64,000 nucleotides of DNA, taken from contig NZ_JAKEIO010000022.1 in the NCBI RefSeq assembly GCF_021474405.1, positions 1 to 64,000 of the forward strand. Reading direction: 5' to 3'. Below the pieces are notes generated by a model. That model was not told the origin of the DNA, did not search any database, and saw only the letters and a program-made list of their open reading frames with translations. This stretch comes from [Streptosporangium] indianense (GTDB taxonomy: Bacteria > Actinomycetota > Actinomycetes > Streptomycetales > Streptomycetaceae). Position numbers and translations under genes: made by a program. Within the stretch, counting starts at the first letter, position 1. Every line of letters starts with the position of its first letter. Positions 8,359 to 15,878 of this stretch are shown here, one piece after another.

Positions 8359-9438
8359 TCAGGCGGTCAGCCAGTTCCGCAGGCGCTCCTCGCCCGCGAG
8401 GATCTTGGTGACCTCCACGCGCTCGTCCCGCTTGTGCGCCAAGTGGGGGTTGCCGGGGCCGTAGTTGACGGCGGGGACGCCGAGCGCGGAGAAGCGGGAG
8501 ACGTCCGTCCAGCCGTACTTCGGCATCGGGGTGCCGCCGACCGCCTCGATGAACGCCTTGGCCGCCGGGTGGGACAGTCCGGGCATCGCCGCGCCGCTGT
8601 GGTCGACGACCTCGAACTCCTCGACCCCGCAGTCCGCGAAGACCTCACGGACGTGTGCGACGGCCTCCTCGGGCGTGCGGTCGGGGGCGTAGCGGAAGTT
8701 GACGGTGACGACGCACTCGTCGGGGATCACGTTGCCGGCCACTCCCCCGCCGATCCCCACGGCGTTGAGGCCCTCGCGGTACTCCAGGCCGTCGATGACC
8801 GGCCGGCGGGGCTCGTAGGAGGCCAGGCGGGCGAGGATCGGGGCCGCGGCGTGGATCGCGTTGGAGCCCATCCAGCCGCGTGCCGAGTGGGCCCGTTCGC
8901 CCGTGGTCTTCAGCAGCACCCGCAGCGTGCCCTGGCAGCCGCCCTCGACCTGGCCGTCCGACGGCTCCAGCAGCACCGCGAAGTCGCCCTCCAGCCACTC
9001 GGGGTGCGCCTCGGAGACATGCTTGAGGCCGTTCAGCTCCGCGGCGACCTCCTCGTTGTCGTAGAAGACGAAGGTCAGGTCGCGGTTGGGCGCGGGGACC
9101 GTGGCCGCGATGCGCAGCTGCACGGCGACGCCGGACTTCATGTCGCAGGTGCCGCAGCCCCACAGGACGCCGTCCTCGTCGAGCCGGGAGGGGACGTTGT
9201 CCGCCACGGGGACGGTGTCGATGTGGCCGGCCAGGATCACCCGCTCCGAGCGGCCCAGGTTCGTGCGGGCCACGACGTTGTTGCCGTACCGGTCGACCGT
9301 CAGGTGGGGCAGCGCGCGCAGCGCGGTCTCGATCGCGTCCGCGAGGGGCTCCTCGGTGCCGCTCTCGGAGCGGAAGTCGACGAGCCGTGCGGTGAGCTGC
9401 GCGGCGTCCAGCGTGAGGTCAAGCGAGGTGTCGGCCAT
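8359..9438 (-). CDS. dapE: Succinyl-diaminopimelate desuccinylase
   Basis: M20 zinc peptidase of the lysine/diaminopimelate pathway, 359 residues, releasing LL-DAP from N-succinyl-LL-DAP in the cytoplasm. Metal ligands are visible in family order: AGHIDTVP (His), CGTCDMKSG (Asp), the YDNEEVAAE pair (catalytic Glu and ligand Glu), LLEPSDG, and HLAHKRDE near the C terminus. The lid domain starts near residue 180. dapC, the preceding step of the same branch, lies 2.2 kb away on the same strand. The ribosome site is weak (AGGG). Confidence 0.92.
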   Translation of the reverse strand: MADTSLDLTLDAAQLTARLVDFRSESGTEEPLADAIETALRALPHLTVDRYGNNVVARTNLGRSERVILAGHIDTVPVADNVPSRLDEDGVLWGCGTCDMKSGVAVQLRIAATVPAPNRDLTFVFYDNEEVAAELNGLKHVSEAHPEWLEGDFAVLLEPSDGQVEGGCQGTLRVLLKTTGERAHSARGWMGSNAIHAAAPILARLASYEPRRPVIDGLEYREGLNAVGIGGGVAGNVIPDECVVTVNFRYAPDRTPEEAVAHVREVFADCGVEEFEVVDHSGAAMPGLSHPAAKAFIEAVGGTPMPKYGWTDVSRFSALGVPAVNYGPGNPHLAHKRDERVEVTKILAGEERLRNWLTA

Positions 9439-9523
9439 GCCGTCGACCCTAACGCGCCGGGCTGCGCCCTCACTCTTCCCACCCGGCTCATACCACTCCG
9501 TACTCTCCAGTACCTTGTACGGC

Positions 9524-10504
9524 GTGCCAGAGTCGTCCTCTCCCCAGCGTCGTGGCCGCCTCTTCCGATGCGGAGCCGCTCTCGTGGCCCTGCTCGCGGT
9601 CGCCGGTTACGTCGTCGTGCAGTACATCACCGGGGGCTCGGGCGGACCGGGCTGCAAGGTCGTCTCGGGCAAGGGCGACGGGGCGTCGTACGAGTTCACG
9701 CCCGAGCAGGCGGTGAACGCGGCGACGATCACCGCGGTCGGGACCGCGCGCGGGCTGCCCGAGCGGGCCGTGACCATCGCGCTGGCGACCGCGCTGCAGG
9801 AGTCGGCCCTGCGCAACATCAGGCACGGCGACCGGGACTCCCTCGGCCTGTTCCAGCAGAGGCCCTCGCAGGGCTGGGGAACGCCGAAGGAGATCATGGA
9901 CCCGACGTACTCGGCCGGTGAGTTCTACGAGCACCTGGTCAAGGTGCCCGGCTACACCCGGCTGCCGCTCACCGTCGCCGCGCAGCGCGTGCAGCGCAGC
10001 GGCTTCCCGCAGGCCTACGCCAAGCACGAGCCGGACGCCGCGCTGCTGGCCGCGGCCCTGACCGGGCAGTCGGCGGCCACGCTGACCTGTGAGGGCCGCC
10101 CGGCCGCGACCCGGGCCTCGGGCCCGGACGGGGTGCGTGCCGCGCTCGTGCGGGACTTCGGGCGCGATGTGCTGGAGCCGGCCGGGGCCGAGGTGAGCGG
10201 TGCGCCGACGGCCGCGCCCACGCCGTCCCCGAGCGCCGCGGGCGGGACCGGTGGGCGGACCGTGACACTGCCGGTGACCGCCGACACGGGGGCGACGGCC
10301 GGGCGGAGCGCCGACCGGCGGGGCTGGCAGCTGGCGCACTGGGCCGTGGCCAACGCCTCGGAGCTGCACATCGCGCGCGTCACCTACGCGGGACGCGAGT
10401 GGGTCGCAGGGAACACCGCCAGCCAGTGGCGAGACCCCGCGGCGAAGGGCACCGCGGGGTCGGAGCGGAACGCGGACGCCGTCCGCATCGTCACGATGGG
10501 CTAG
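9524..10504 (+). CDS. Membrane-anchored lysozyme/transglycosylase-like protein
   Basis: A 326-residue protein with a short basic N terminus and one membrane segment (about 15-36), then an outside domain. That domain contains ALATALQESALRN (probable catalytic Glu), DRDSLGLFQQRPSQGWG and AAQRVQRSGFPQAYAKHE, all resembling the lysozyme-like goose/SLT fold of cell-wall hydrolases. A Pro/Thr/Ser linker precedes a C-terminal domain of about 70 residues. Homologues are often annotated heavy metal transporter without basis. The GTG at 9524 has no Shine-Dalgarno sequence. TACCTT 8 nt upstream could be a -10 box, so the mRNA may be leaderless. The stop codon lies in the target site of the MITE that follows. 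Confidence 0.75.
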   Translation: MPESSSPQRRGRLFRCGAALVALLAVAGYVVVQYITGGSGGPGCKVVSGKGDGASYEFTPEQAVNAATITAVGTARGLPERAVTIALATALQESALRNIRHGDRDSLGLFQQRPSQGWGTPKEIMDPTYSAGEFYEHLVKVPGYTRLPLTVAAQRVQRSGFPQAYAKHEPDAALLAAALTGQSAATLTCEGRPAATRASGPDGVRAALVRDFGRDVLEPAGAEVSGAPTAAPTPSPSAAGGTGGRTVTLPVTADTGATAGRSADRRGWQLAHWAVANASELHIARVTYAGREWVAGNTASQWRDPAAKGTAGSERNADAVRIVTMG

Positions 10505-10690
10505 GGCCTGTCGTTTGGATGATGGCGCAGGGCATCGGCAGCACCTGTGAACGCCGGTGAGCGGGGCCTGGTGCGTGCAGCTGCAAGGCGGAGGAGAGAG
10601 TCGATGCGGAGCATCGGCGAGTGACGACAACGCGGCAGATGCGCGTGCCAGGCCCCGCGTCTGCGTCGTGATCCAAACGACAGGCCCTAG
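10501..10690. mobile_element. 190-bp MITE with 20-bp perfect terminal inverted repeats
   Basis: The left end (10501-10520) reads ctagggcctgtcgtttggat, and its exact reverse complement is at 10671-10690. The similarity continues inwards imperfectly, and a second internal arm pair begins at GGGGCCTGG. The whole element could fold into one long hairpin. It has no coding capacity. The outer CTAG is palindromic, so a TA or CTAG target duplication cannot be told from the repeat itself; both fit IS5-like or related transposases acting in trans. The TAG stop of the upstream gene lies inside this CTAG. Confidence 0.85.
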
Positions 10691-11037
10691 ATCGCGCAGG
10701 GGTGCGGGGACTCACCCGCGGGGATTACCCGCACGGCCCGGCCGCGACGGTGTGCGCAGGTTTTCACACCCTCACCCGGGAGGCCGGGAAATTCCTTGGC
10801 GGCACAGGGCGGGAAGGATTCGGCAGGCTTTCCGGCGAACGCCTCTTTGCCCGTTTTTATCCGCAGCCGATTATGCGACGCATTGCCAACTCTTTACGTT
10901 GCGGCGCCGCAACCTTCGCGGGCTTCGAGCGGTAGTCACTGCGTCCGAGCCGGGGAGCTCGACAGCCGGTCGATCAACTGCCAGCCCCGGTCGGACACTT
11001 CACGAAGCCCACTTTTCTCTCCCGTCGAAGGAGCACC
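10691..11037 (+). other. Intergenic region after the MITE, promoter of the secreted protein gene
   Basis: 347 bp without a gene. The GC content drops at 10850-10920. No clean -35/-10 pair or known riboswitch core could be recognised. The last 17 bases hold the AAGGAG ribosome site of the next gene. Confidence 0.5.
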
Positions 11038-11484
11038 ATGTCCCTCCCCCTGACCCGCCGTATCGCCCGTGCCGCGCTGATCGTCGCTGCGGGAGCGGCT
11101 GCCGGGGTCGGTGCGGCCGGCTCCGCCAGCGCGGCCCCCGAGCTGCCCGCCGGCCCGAACCTCGGTGGCCTGACCGCCCTGGACGGGGCGAACGTCGGCA
11201 ACACCGTCGACGGCGCGGCGCAGAAGGGCACCGAGTCCGCCGGCGAGACCGGCGGCAAGACCGTCGAGAAGGCGGTGCCGGACGCGGGCAAGACCAGCGG
11301 CAACACGGTCAAGAAGACCACGCCCGTCGCGCAGAAGGCGGCCGGTGACGCGGCCGGTTCCGCCGGTCGGCTCGTCGGCGACACGGCCCGTCCGGCCAAG
11401 GGCGGTCTGCCGACGAACTCCCTTCCCAAGGGCGGCGTGCCGTCCGCGGACTCGCTGCCGGTGAAGAGCCTGCCGGTCGGCTGA
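11038..11484 (+). CDS. Small secreted Ala/Gly/Lys-rich protein
   Basis: A 148-residue protein with a clear Sec signal peptide (RRIARAALIVAAGAAAGVGA, cleavage likely after ASA near residue 32). The mature part is low-complexity, hydrophilic and rich in Gly, Ala, Thr, Lys and Pro, with no Cys and no enzyme motif. Short repeats of the AGKTSGN/GGKTVEK and LPKGGVPSADSLPVKSLP type suggest a flexible wall-associated or spacer protein. Function unknown. ATG 11038 follows AAGGAGCACC. A strong terminator follows, so it is monocistronic. Confidence 0.85.
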   Translation: MSLPLTRRIARAALIVAAGAAAGVGAAGSASAAPELPAGPNLGGLTALDGANVGNTVDGAAQKGTESAGETGGKTVEKAVPDAGKTSGNTVKKTTPVAQKAAGDAAGSAGRLVGDTARPAKGGLPTNSLPKGGVPSADSLPVKSLPVG

Positions 11485-11502
11485 CCCACCCGTGTCACAA
11501 CG

Positions 11503-11539
11503 CCGAAGGGGTCCGGGGAGCTTCCCCGGACCCCTTCGG
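11503..11539 (+). terminator. Strong hairpin terminator after the secreted protein gene
   Basis: A perfect 17-bp stem, CCGAAGGGGTCCGGGGA (11503-11519) with TCCCCGGACCCCTTCGG (11523-11539), and a 3-nt loop. The right arm plus downstream sequence recurs as an imperfect direct repeat at about 11572-11600. Confidence 0.88.
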
Positions 11540-11596
11540 TGTGCTCGGCAGGGCTCAGGGAGCGCTCCTGGACCCCTTCGGCGTGCTCGGCGGCGC

Positions 11597-12688
11597 TCAC
11601 ATACGCCGGACGGCCGCCGCCACCCTCTCGTCCGTCGCCGTCAGCGCCACGCGGACGAACTCCGCACCCGCCGGGCCGTAGAAGTCGCCGGGGGCCACGA
11701 GGATGCCGCGCTTGGCGAGGTGGTCGACCGTGTCCCAGCAGGACTCGCCCCTGGTGGCCCACAGGTAGAGGCTGGCCTCGCTGTGCTCGATGCGGAAGCC
11801 GTGGGTGACCAGGGCCTCGCGCAGCAGCTCACGGCGGGAGGCGTAGCGCTCGCGCTGGACGCGGACGTGGTCGTCGTCGCCGAGGGCCGCGATCACCGCC
11901 GCCTGCGTCGGGGCCGACGTCATCATGCCGCCGTGCTTGCGGATCTCCAGCAGCGGGCCGAGGACCGCCGGGTCACCGGCCAGGAAGGCCGCGCGGTAGC
12001 CCGCGAGGTTCGAGCGCTTGGAGAGGGAGTGCACGGAGACGATGCCGTCGTACGAGCCGCCGTTGACGTCCGGGTGCAGCACCGAGACCGGGTCGGCCTC
12101 CCAGCCCAGCTCCAGGTAGCACTCGTCGGAGACGAGCAGGACGCCGTGCGCGCGGGCCCAGGCGACGATCCGGGTCAGCTCCTCCTTGGAGAGGACCTTG
12201 CCGGTGGGATTCGACGGGGAGTTCAGCCAGAGCAGCTTCAGACCCTCGGGGTCCAGCTCCGTCGGGTCGTCGTAGACCTCGTACGCGGCGCGGGCCAGCC
12301 GTGCGCCGACCTCGTACGTCGGGTAGGCCAGACGCGGGTAGGCCACCCGGTCGCCGGGGCCGAGGCCCAGCTGGGTCGGGAGCCAGGCGACGAGTTCCTT
12401 GGAGCCGACGATCGGCAGCACGTGGTGGTGCGTGACGTCCCGGGCGCCGAGGCGGCGCTCCACCCAGCCGGTGATCGCGTCGCGCAGCTCGGGCGTGCCC
12501 CAGACGGTCGGGTAGCCCGGCGAGTCGGCGGCGGCCACCAGTGCCTTCTGGATCAGCTCGGGCACCGGATCGACCGGGGTGCCGACGGACAGGTCGACGA
12601 TGCCGTCCGGGTGGGCGGCTGCCGTGGCCTTGTACGGGGTCAGCTTGTCCCAGGGGAAGGTGGGCAAGCGGTCGGAGACTGCGGACAC
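11597..12688 (-). CDS. dapC: Succinyldiaminopimelate aminotransferase
   Basis: Class I/II PLP-dependent aminotransferase, 363 residues, predicted to convert succinyl-amino-oxopimelate to succinyl-LL-DAP, the step before DapE. Visible family motifs: the LNSPSNPTGKV loop, SDECYLELGWE, the PLP lysine in SVHSLSKRSNLAGYR, and a C-terminal VRVALT. It is shorter than generic aspartate aminotransferases, as actinobacterial DapC is. It lies downstream of the ferredoxin gene fdxA on the same strand, the usual actinobacterial arrangement. The GTG at 12688 has only a weak ribosome site. Confidence 0.9.
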   Translation of the reverse strand: MSAVSDRLPTFPWDKLTPYKATAAAHPDGIVDLSVGTPVDPVPELIQKALVAAADSPGYPTVWGTPELRDAITGWVERRLGARDVTHHHVLPIVGSKELVAWLPTQLGLGPGDRVAYPRLAYPTYEVGARLARAAYEVYDDPTELDPEGLKLLWLNSPSNPTGKVLSKEELTRIVAWARAHGVLLVSDECYLELGWEADPVSVLHPDVNGGSYDGIVSVHSLSKRSNLAGYRAAFLAGDPAVLGPLLEIRKHGGMMTSAPTQAAVIAALGDDDHVRVQRERYASRRELLREALVTHGFRIEHSEASLYLWATRGESCWDTVDHLAKRGILVAPGDFYGPAGAEFVRVALTATDERVAAAVRRM

Positions 12689-12735
12689 GGGTTCTGGCTC
12701 ACTTTCTGGTACGTACGAGCCGGTGACGGCAAACG

Positions 12736-12786
12736 CCTCGGCCCCGTACGGCGATCAGCGGGTGATCGGGCCGTACGGGACCGAGG
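12736..12786 (-). terminator. Hairpin between fdxA and dapC (terminator or attenuator)
   Basis: Long imperfect inverted repeat: CCTCGGCCCCGTACGGCGATCA (12736-12757) against TGATCGGGCCGTACGGGACCGAGG (12763-12786). It lies after the fdxA stop and before the dapC start, so it may limit read-through from fdxA into dapC. Confidence 0.65.
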
Positions 12787-12808
12787 CGGCACGGAGTGCG
12801 GGCCGCTC

Positions 12809-13129
12809 TTACTGGTTCTGCGGCGGCAGCGCGGCGACGAAGGGGTGGTCGCGCTCGATCAGCCCCAGCTTGCTGGCGCCGCCCGGCGAGCCGAGCTCGT
12901 CGAAGAACTCGACGTTCGCCTTGTAGTAGTCCTTCCACTCCTCGGGAGTGTCGTCCTCGTAGAAGATCGCCTCAACCGGGCAGACCGGCTCACAGGCACC
13001 ACAGTCGACGCATTCGTCCGGGTGGATGTACAAGGACCGCTGGCCCTCGTAGATGCAGTCGACCGGGCACTCCTCGATGCACGCCTTGTCCTTGACGTCG
13101 ACACAAGGCTGCGCGATGACGTAGGTCAC
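12809..13129 (-). CDS. fdxA: Seven-iron ferredoxin (3Fe-4S/4Fe-4S)
   Basis: A 106-residue electron carrier. The N-terminal cluster motif CVDVKDKACIEECPVDC has the wider Cys spacing of 7Fe ferredoxins, and the second cluster motif is CVDCGACEPVCP. The acidic C-terminal extension (EEWKDYYKANVEFFDELG) is typical of actinobacterial FdxA. The GTG at 13129 follows a strong GAGGAGG. It is divergent from the GNAT gene. Confidence 0.95.
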   Translation of the reverse strand: MTYVIAQPCVDVKDKACIEECPVDCIYEGQRSLYIHPDECVDCGACEPVCPVEAIFYEDDTPEEWKDYYKANVEFFDELGSPGGASKLGLIERDHPFVAALPPQNQ

Positions 13130-13269
13130 GCTGTCGTTCCTCCTCGATAGGGCGCTGGCGGGCCTCCTCAGGCTCCGCCGCCTGGCGCGCGGGAGCGCGG
13201 CGTCGTCGATGCCCGCCCCTAGTATCTCCGTTCCTGGGCATGATCCGAACAGGAGGGGTGAACTGACCT

Positions 13270-14292
13270 GTGGAAATCTCTGCCGCCGGGCGACTCGAGG
13301 TCCGTATCACCGCTGCTGACGTGGGCAAACGGGTCTCCGTGCGGAGCTTGATCGAACATGAGGCTCCGGGTGAGAAGTTCACCGACACGGTCGGTGTTCT
13401 CACATCATGGGACAACGGTGTGCTGCTCATCACACGCAAGAGCGGCGAGAGCGTCCGCATCGCGGAATCGGCGCTGGTCGCGGGCAAGACCGTGCCGCCC
13501 GCACCGGCGCGTCGCCGCGGTCCGGCCGCCTCCTACGAGGAGCTGGCCCGGGTCGCCGCGCGGGCCTGGCGGCCCGTGGAGAGCGAACGGCTCGGCGAGT
13601 GGGAGCTGCGGGCCGCGTCGGGATTCACCCGGCGGGCCAACTCGGTGCTGCCGCTGGGTGAGCCGGGCGTGCCGCTCGACGAGGCGCTCGCGGCCGTACG
13701 GCGCTGGTACGGCGAGCGCGGTCTGCCCGCCTACGTCCAGACCGCGACCGGGGCCGAGGGCACGCAGGAGCTGCTCTGCGCGGAGCTGGAGCGGCGGGGC
13801 TGGGTGCGGGAGGTGACGGCCGAGCTGTGGGTCGGGCCACTGGCGCCGGTCGCCGACCTGGGCGACCCGGACGAGGTCGTGCTGTCCCGCGAGGCCGGTG
13901 ACGGGTGGCTGGCCCGGTACCAGCGCAAGGGCGTGAGCGAGGTGGCGCTGCGGGTGCTCGCGAGCGGGCCGTCGGTGTGGTTCGCGACCGTGCCCGGGGC
14001 GGCCGAGGGGGCGCCCCCGGCCGCCATCGGACGGTGCGTCGTGGACGGGCGGTGGGCCGGGTTCGCCGCCGTCGAGGTCGATCCGGCGCTGCGGCGGCGG
14101 GGTCTCGCGACGGCCGTGATGGCCGCGCTGGCCCGCCGGGCGCTCGACGAGGGCGCGTCGGCGGCGTGGCTCCAGGTCGAGGCCGACAACGCGGGAGCGC
14201 GGGCGCTGTACGCCGGAATGGGCTTCTCCGCGCACCACGCCTACCACCACTACCGGGCACCGGATGCCGACGGCACCGGAAACGGCCGGTAA
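13270..14292 (+). CDS. GNAT-family N-acetyltransferase with N-terminal SH3-like domain
   Basis: A 340-residue protein. Residues 1-75 form a small beta-rich module (VRITAADVGKRVSVRS...GVLTSWDNGVLLITRKSGESVRI), a linker follows, and the GNAT domain occupies about 190-330. The acetyl-CoA loop is the RRRGLATAVMAAL segment near residue 277, followed by WLQVEADNAGARALYAGMGF. The substrate is unknown. GTG start with AGGAGGGG 10 nt upstream. The SirB1-like gene follows 30 bp later in the same direction, so the two are probably co-transcribed. The order ferredoxin, dapC and this GNAT gene recurs in Streptomyces from memory. Confidence 0.85.
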   Translation: MEISAAGRLEVRITAADVGKRVSVRSLIEHEAPGEKFTDTVGVLTSWDNGVLLITRKSGESVRIAESALVAGKTVPPAPARRRGPAASYEELARVAARAWRPVESERLGEWELRAASGFTRRANSVLPLGEPGVPLDEALAAVRRWYGERGLPAYVQTATGAEGTQELLCAELERRGWVREVTAELWVGPLAPVADLGDPDEVVLSREAGDGWLARYQRKGVSEVALRVLASGPSVWFATVPGAAEGAPPAAIGRCVVDGRWAGFAAVEVDPALRRRGLATAVMAALARRALDEGASAAWLQVEADNAGARALYAGMGFSAHHAYHHYRAPDADGTGNGR

Positions 14293-14322
14293 CCGATCGT
14301 CGTGAGAGGGCACGAGCCAGTC

Positions 14323-15174
14323 ATGCGTCCCCCGTACCCCCCGTCCCCGGAACGCTCCGCCGAGCTGCGGCGGCGGTTCGCCGAGGAGGCCCGCTCCGAG
14401 CGGCCCGACCTGTCGACGCTGTGCCTGCTGGTGGGGGCGGAGGCGGACCGGGAGCTGGACGAAGCGGGCCTGGACGCCGCACAGGTCGAGCTGGACCGGC
14501 TGGCCGGGCTGCTGCCGTACCGGCCGGCCGGGCCGCGGGCGTGGGCGGTGGCCCTGCGGGAGCTGCTCGGTGAGCGGATGGGGTTCCACGGCACCCCGGG
14601 CGACTACCAGCGTCTGGAGTCGTCGCTGCTGCACGAGGTGCTGCGGCGGCGCAGGGGGCTGCCGATCCTGCTGTCCGTGGTGTGGATGGAGGTGGCCAGG
14701 CGGGCGGGGGCACCGGTGTACGGGGTGGCCCTGCCGGGACACTTCGTGGTCGGGTTCGGGCCCGAGGAGGGGCAGGTGCTGGCGGATCCGTTCGACGGGG
14801 GGCGGGTGCTGAGCGGGGCCGATGCGGAGGTGCTGGTGGCCGGGGCCACGGGGGCGGGGATCGATCCGTCGATGCTGCGGCCGGCCGATCCGCTGGACGT
14901 GGTGCTGCGGATCCTGAACAACGTGCGGGCGTGGGCGGCGGCCCGGCCCGAGCGGTCGGACGTGGCGTTGTGGGCGGTGGAGCTGTCGCTGCTGCTGCCG
15001 TCGCATCCGGCGCGGTTGCGGTACGAGCGGGCGCGGTTGCTGGTGCAGCGGGGGGAGTTTCTCGGTGGGGCCCTGGAGTTGGAGGCCTATGCGGAGGTGG
15101 TCTCGGCGGTGGACGAAGGGGCCGCTGAGCGGGTGCGGGGGGAGGCTTTGGCGGCCAGGGCGAGGCTCAACTGA
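14323..15174 (+). CDS. SirB1/transglutaminase-like family protein
   Basis: A 283-residue protein of the SirB1-N (transglutaminase-like) family. Visible motifs are FHGTPGDYQRLESSLLHEVLRRRRGLPILLSVVWMEVARRAG and VYGVALPGHFVVGF, with DPFDGGRVL following. C-terminal helices (ALELEAYAEVVSAVDEGAAERVRGEALAARARL) look like a TPR-type repeat. No catalytic Cys is obvious in the transglutaminase position, so enzymatic activity is doubtful. The ATG at 14323 was chosen; a GTG at 14302 is in frame, and GAGAGGG lies 12 nt before the ATG. Confidence 0.8.
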   Translation: MRPPYPPSPERSAELRRRFAEEARSERPDLSTLCLLVGAEADRELDEAGLDAAQVELDRLAGLLPYRPAGPRAWAVALRELLGERMGFHGTPGDYQRLESSLLHEVLRRRRGLPILLSVVWMEVARRAGAPVYGVALPGHFVVGFGPEEGQVLADPFDGGRVLSGADAEVLVAGATGAGIDPSMLRPADPLDVVLRILNNVRAWAAARPERSDVALWAVELSLLLPSHPARLRYERARLLVQRGEFLGGALELEAYAEVVSAVDEGAAERVRGEALAARARLN

Positions 15175-15202
15175 CGCCTCGTCGCCGTAGGTGTTCCGTG
15201 GT

Positions 15203-15259
15203 CGTGCGTGTGCGGGTGCGTGGGGGCTGGTCGCGCAGTTCCCCGCGCCCTTTCGGGGC
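15203..15259. repeat. Streptomyces intergenic repeat, possible terminator between convergent genes
   Basis: The stretch GGGGGCTGGTCGCGCAGTTC followed by CCCGCGCCCTTTCGGGGC matches a sequence I recall as very frequent between Streptomyces genes. The CCCC...GGGG hairpin is seen. It lies between the ends of the SirB1-like gene and the response regulator gene. Confidence 0.6.
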
Positions 15260-15263
15260 CGGT

Positions 15264-15878
15264 CTACAACCAGCCCTTCTCACGTGCCACGCGGACCGCC
15301 TCCGCGCGGTTTCGTACCGCCAGTTTCTGGATCGCCGTGGAGAGGTAGTTGCGGACCGTGCCCTGGGAGAGGTGCAGGGTCGCCGCCAGTTCCGCGTTCG
15401 TGGAGCCGTCGGATGCCGCCCGGAGGACCTCGCGCTCGCGGTCCGTCAGCGGGTTGGCGCCCTCCGCGAGGGCCGCTGCCGCGAGGGTGGGGTCGATGAC
15501 GCGTTCGCCGGTGAGGACCTTGCGGATCGCCTCCGCGAGCTGGGCCGCGGGGGCGTCCTTGACCAGGAAGGCGTCGGCGCCGGACTCCATCGCGCTGCGC
15601 AGGTAGCCGGGGCGGCCGAAGGTGGTGAGGATGACCAGCTTCACGGCCGGGAGTTCGGCGTGCAGACGGGCCGCGGCCTCTATGCCCGTCGCGCCGGGCA
15701 TCTCGATGTCCAGGAGGGCCACGTCCACGCCGTGGGCACGGGCCGCCTCCAGGACCTCGTCGCCGCGGGCCACCTGGGCGACGACCTCGATGTCCTCCTC
15801 CAGGCCGAGCAGGGCGGCCAGGGCCTCGCGGACCATCGACTGGTCCTCGGCGAGCAGGACCTTGATCGTGCGGCTCAT
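15264..15878 (-). CDS. NarL/LuxR-family response regulator (DesR-like)
   Basis: A 204-residue regulator. Its receiver domain (1-120) has the acidic pair in LLAEDQS, the phospho-acceptor Asp in VDVALLDIEMPG, the Thr in VILTTFGRP and the Lys in FLVKDAP. A LuxR-type helix-turn-helix (about 140-200: NPLTDREREVLRAASDG..NAELAATLHLSQGTVRNYLSTAIQKL) follows. The ATG overlaps the kinase stop by 4 nt, giving a fully coupled kinase-regulator pair. It probably binds the palindrome upstream of the ABC gene at 18744-18761 and autoregulates the operon; that link is inferred. Confidence 0.93.
   Translation of the reverse strand: MSRTIKVLLAEDQSMVREALAALLGLEEDIEVVAQVARGDEVLEAARAHGVDVALLDIEMPGATGIEAAARLHAELPAVKLVILTTFGRPGYLRSAMESGADAFLVKDAPAAQLAEAIRKVLTGERVIDPTLAAAALAEGANPLTDREREVLRAASDGSTNAELAATLHLSQGTVRNYLSTAIQKLAVRNRAEAVRVAREKGWL

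Noticed and set aside
9086..9523. A longer N terminus for the lysozyme-like protein
   Set aside because: The extension is antisense to dapE and precedes the obvious basic/hydrophobic anchor start at GTG 9524.
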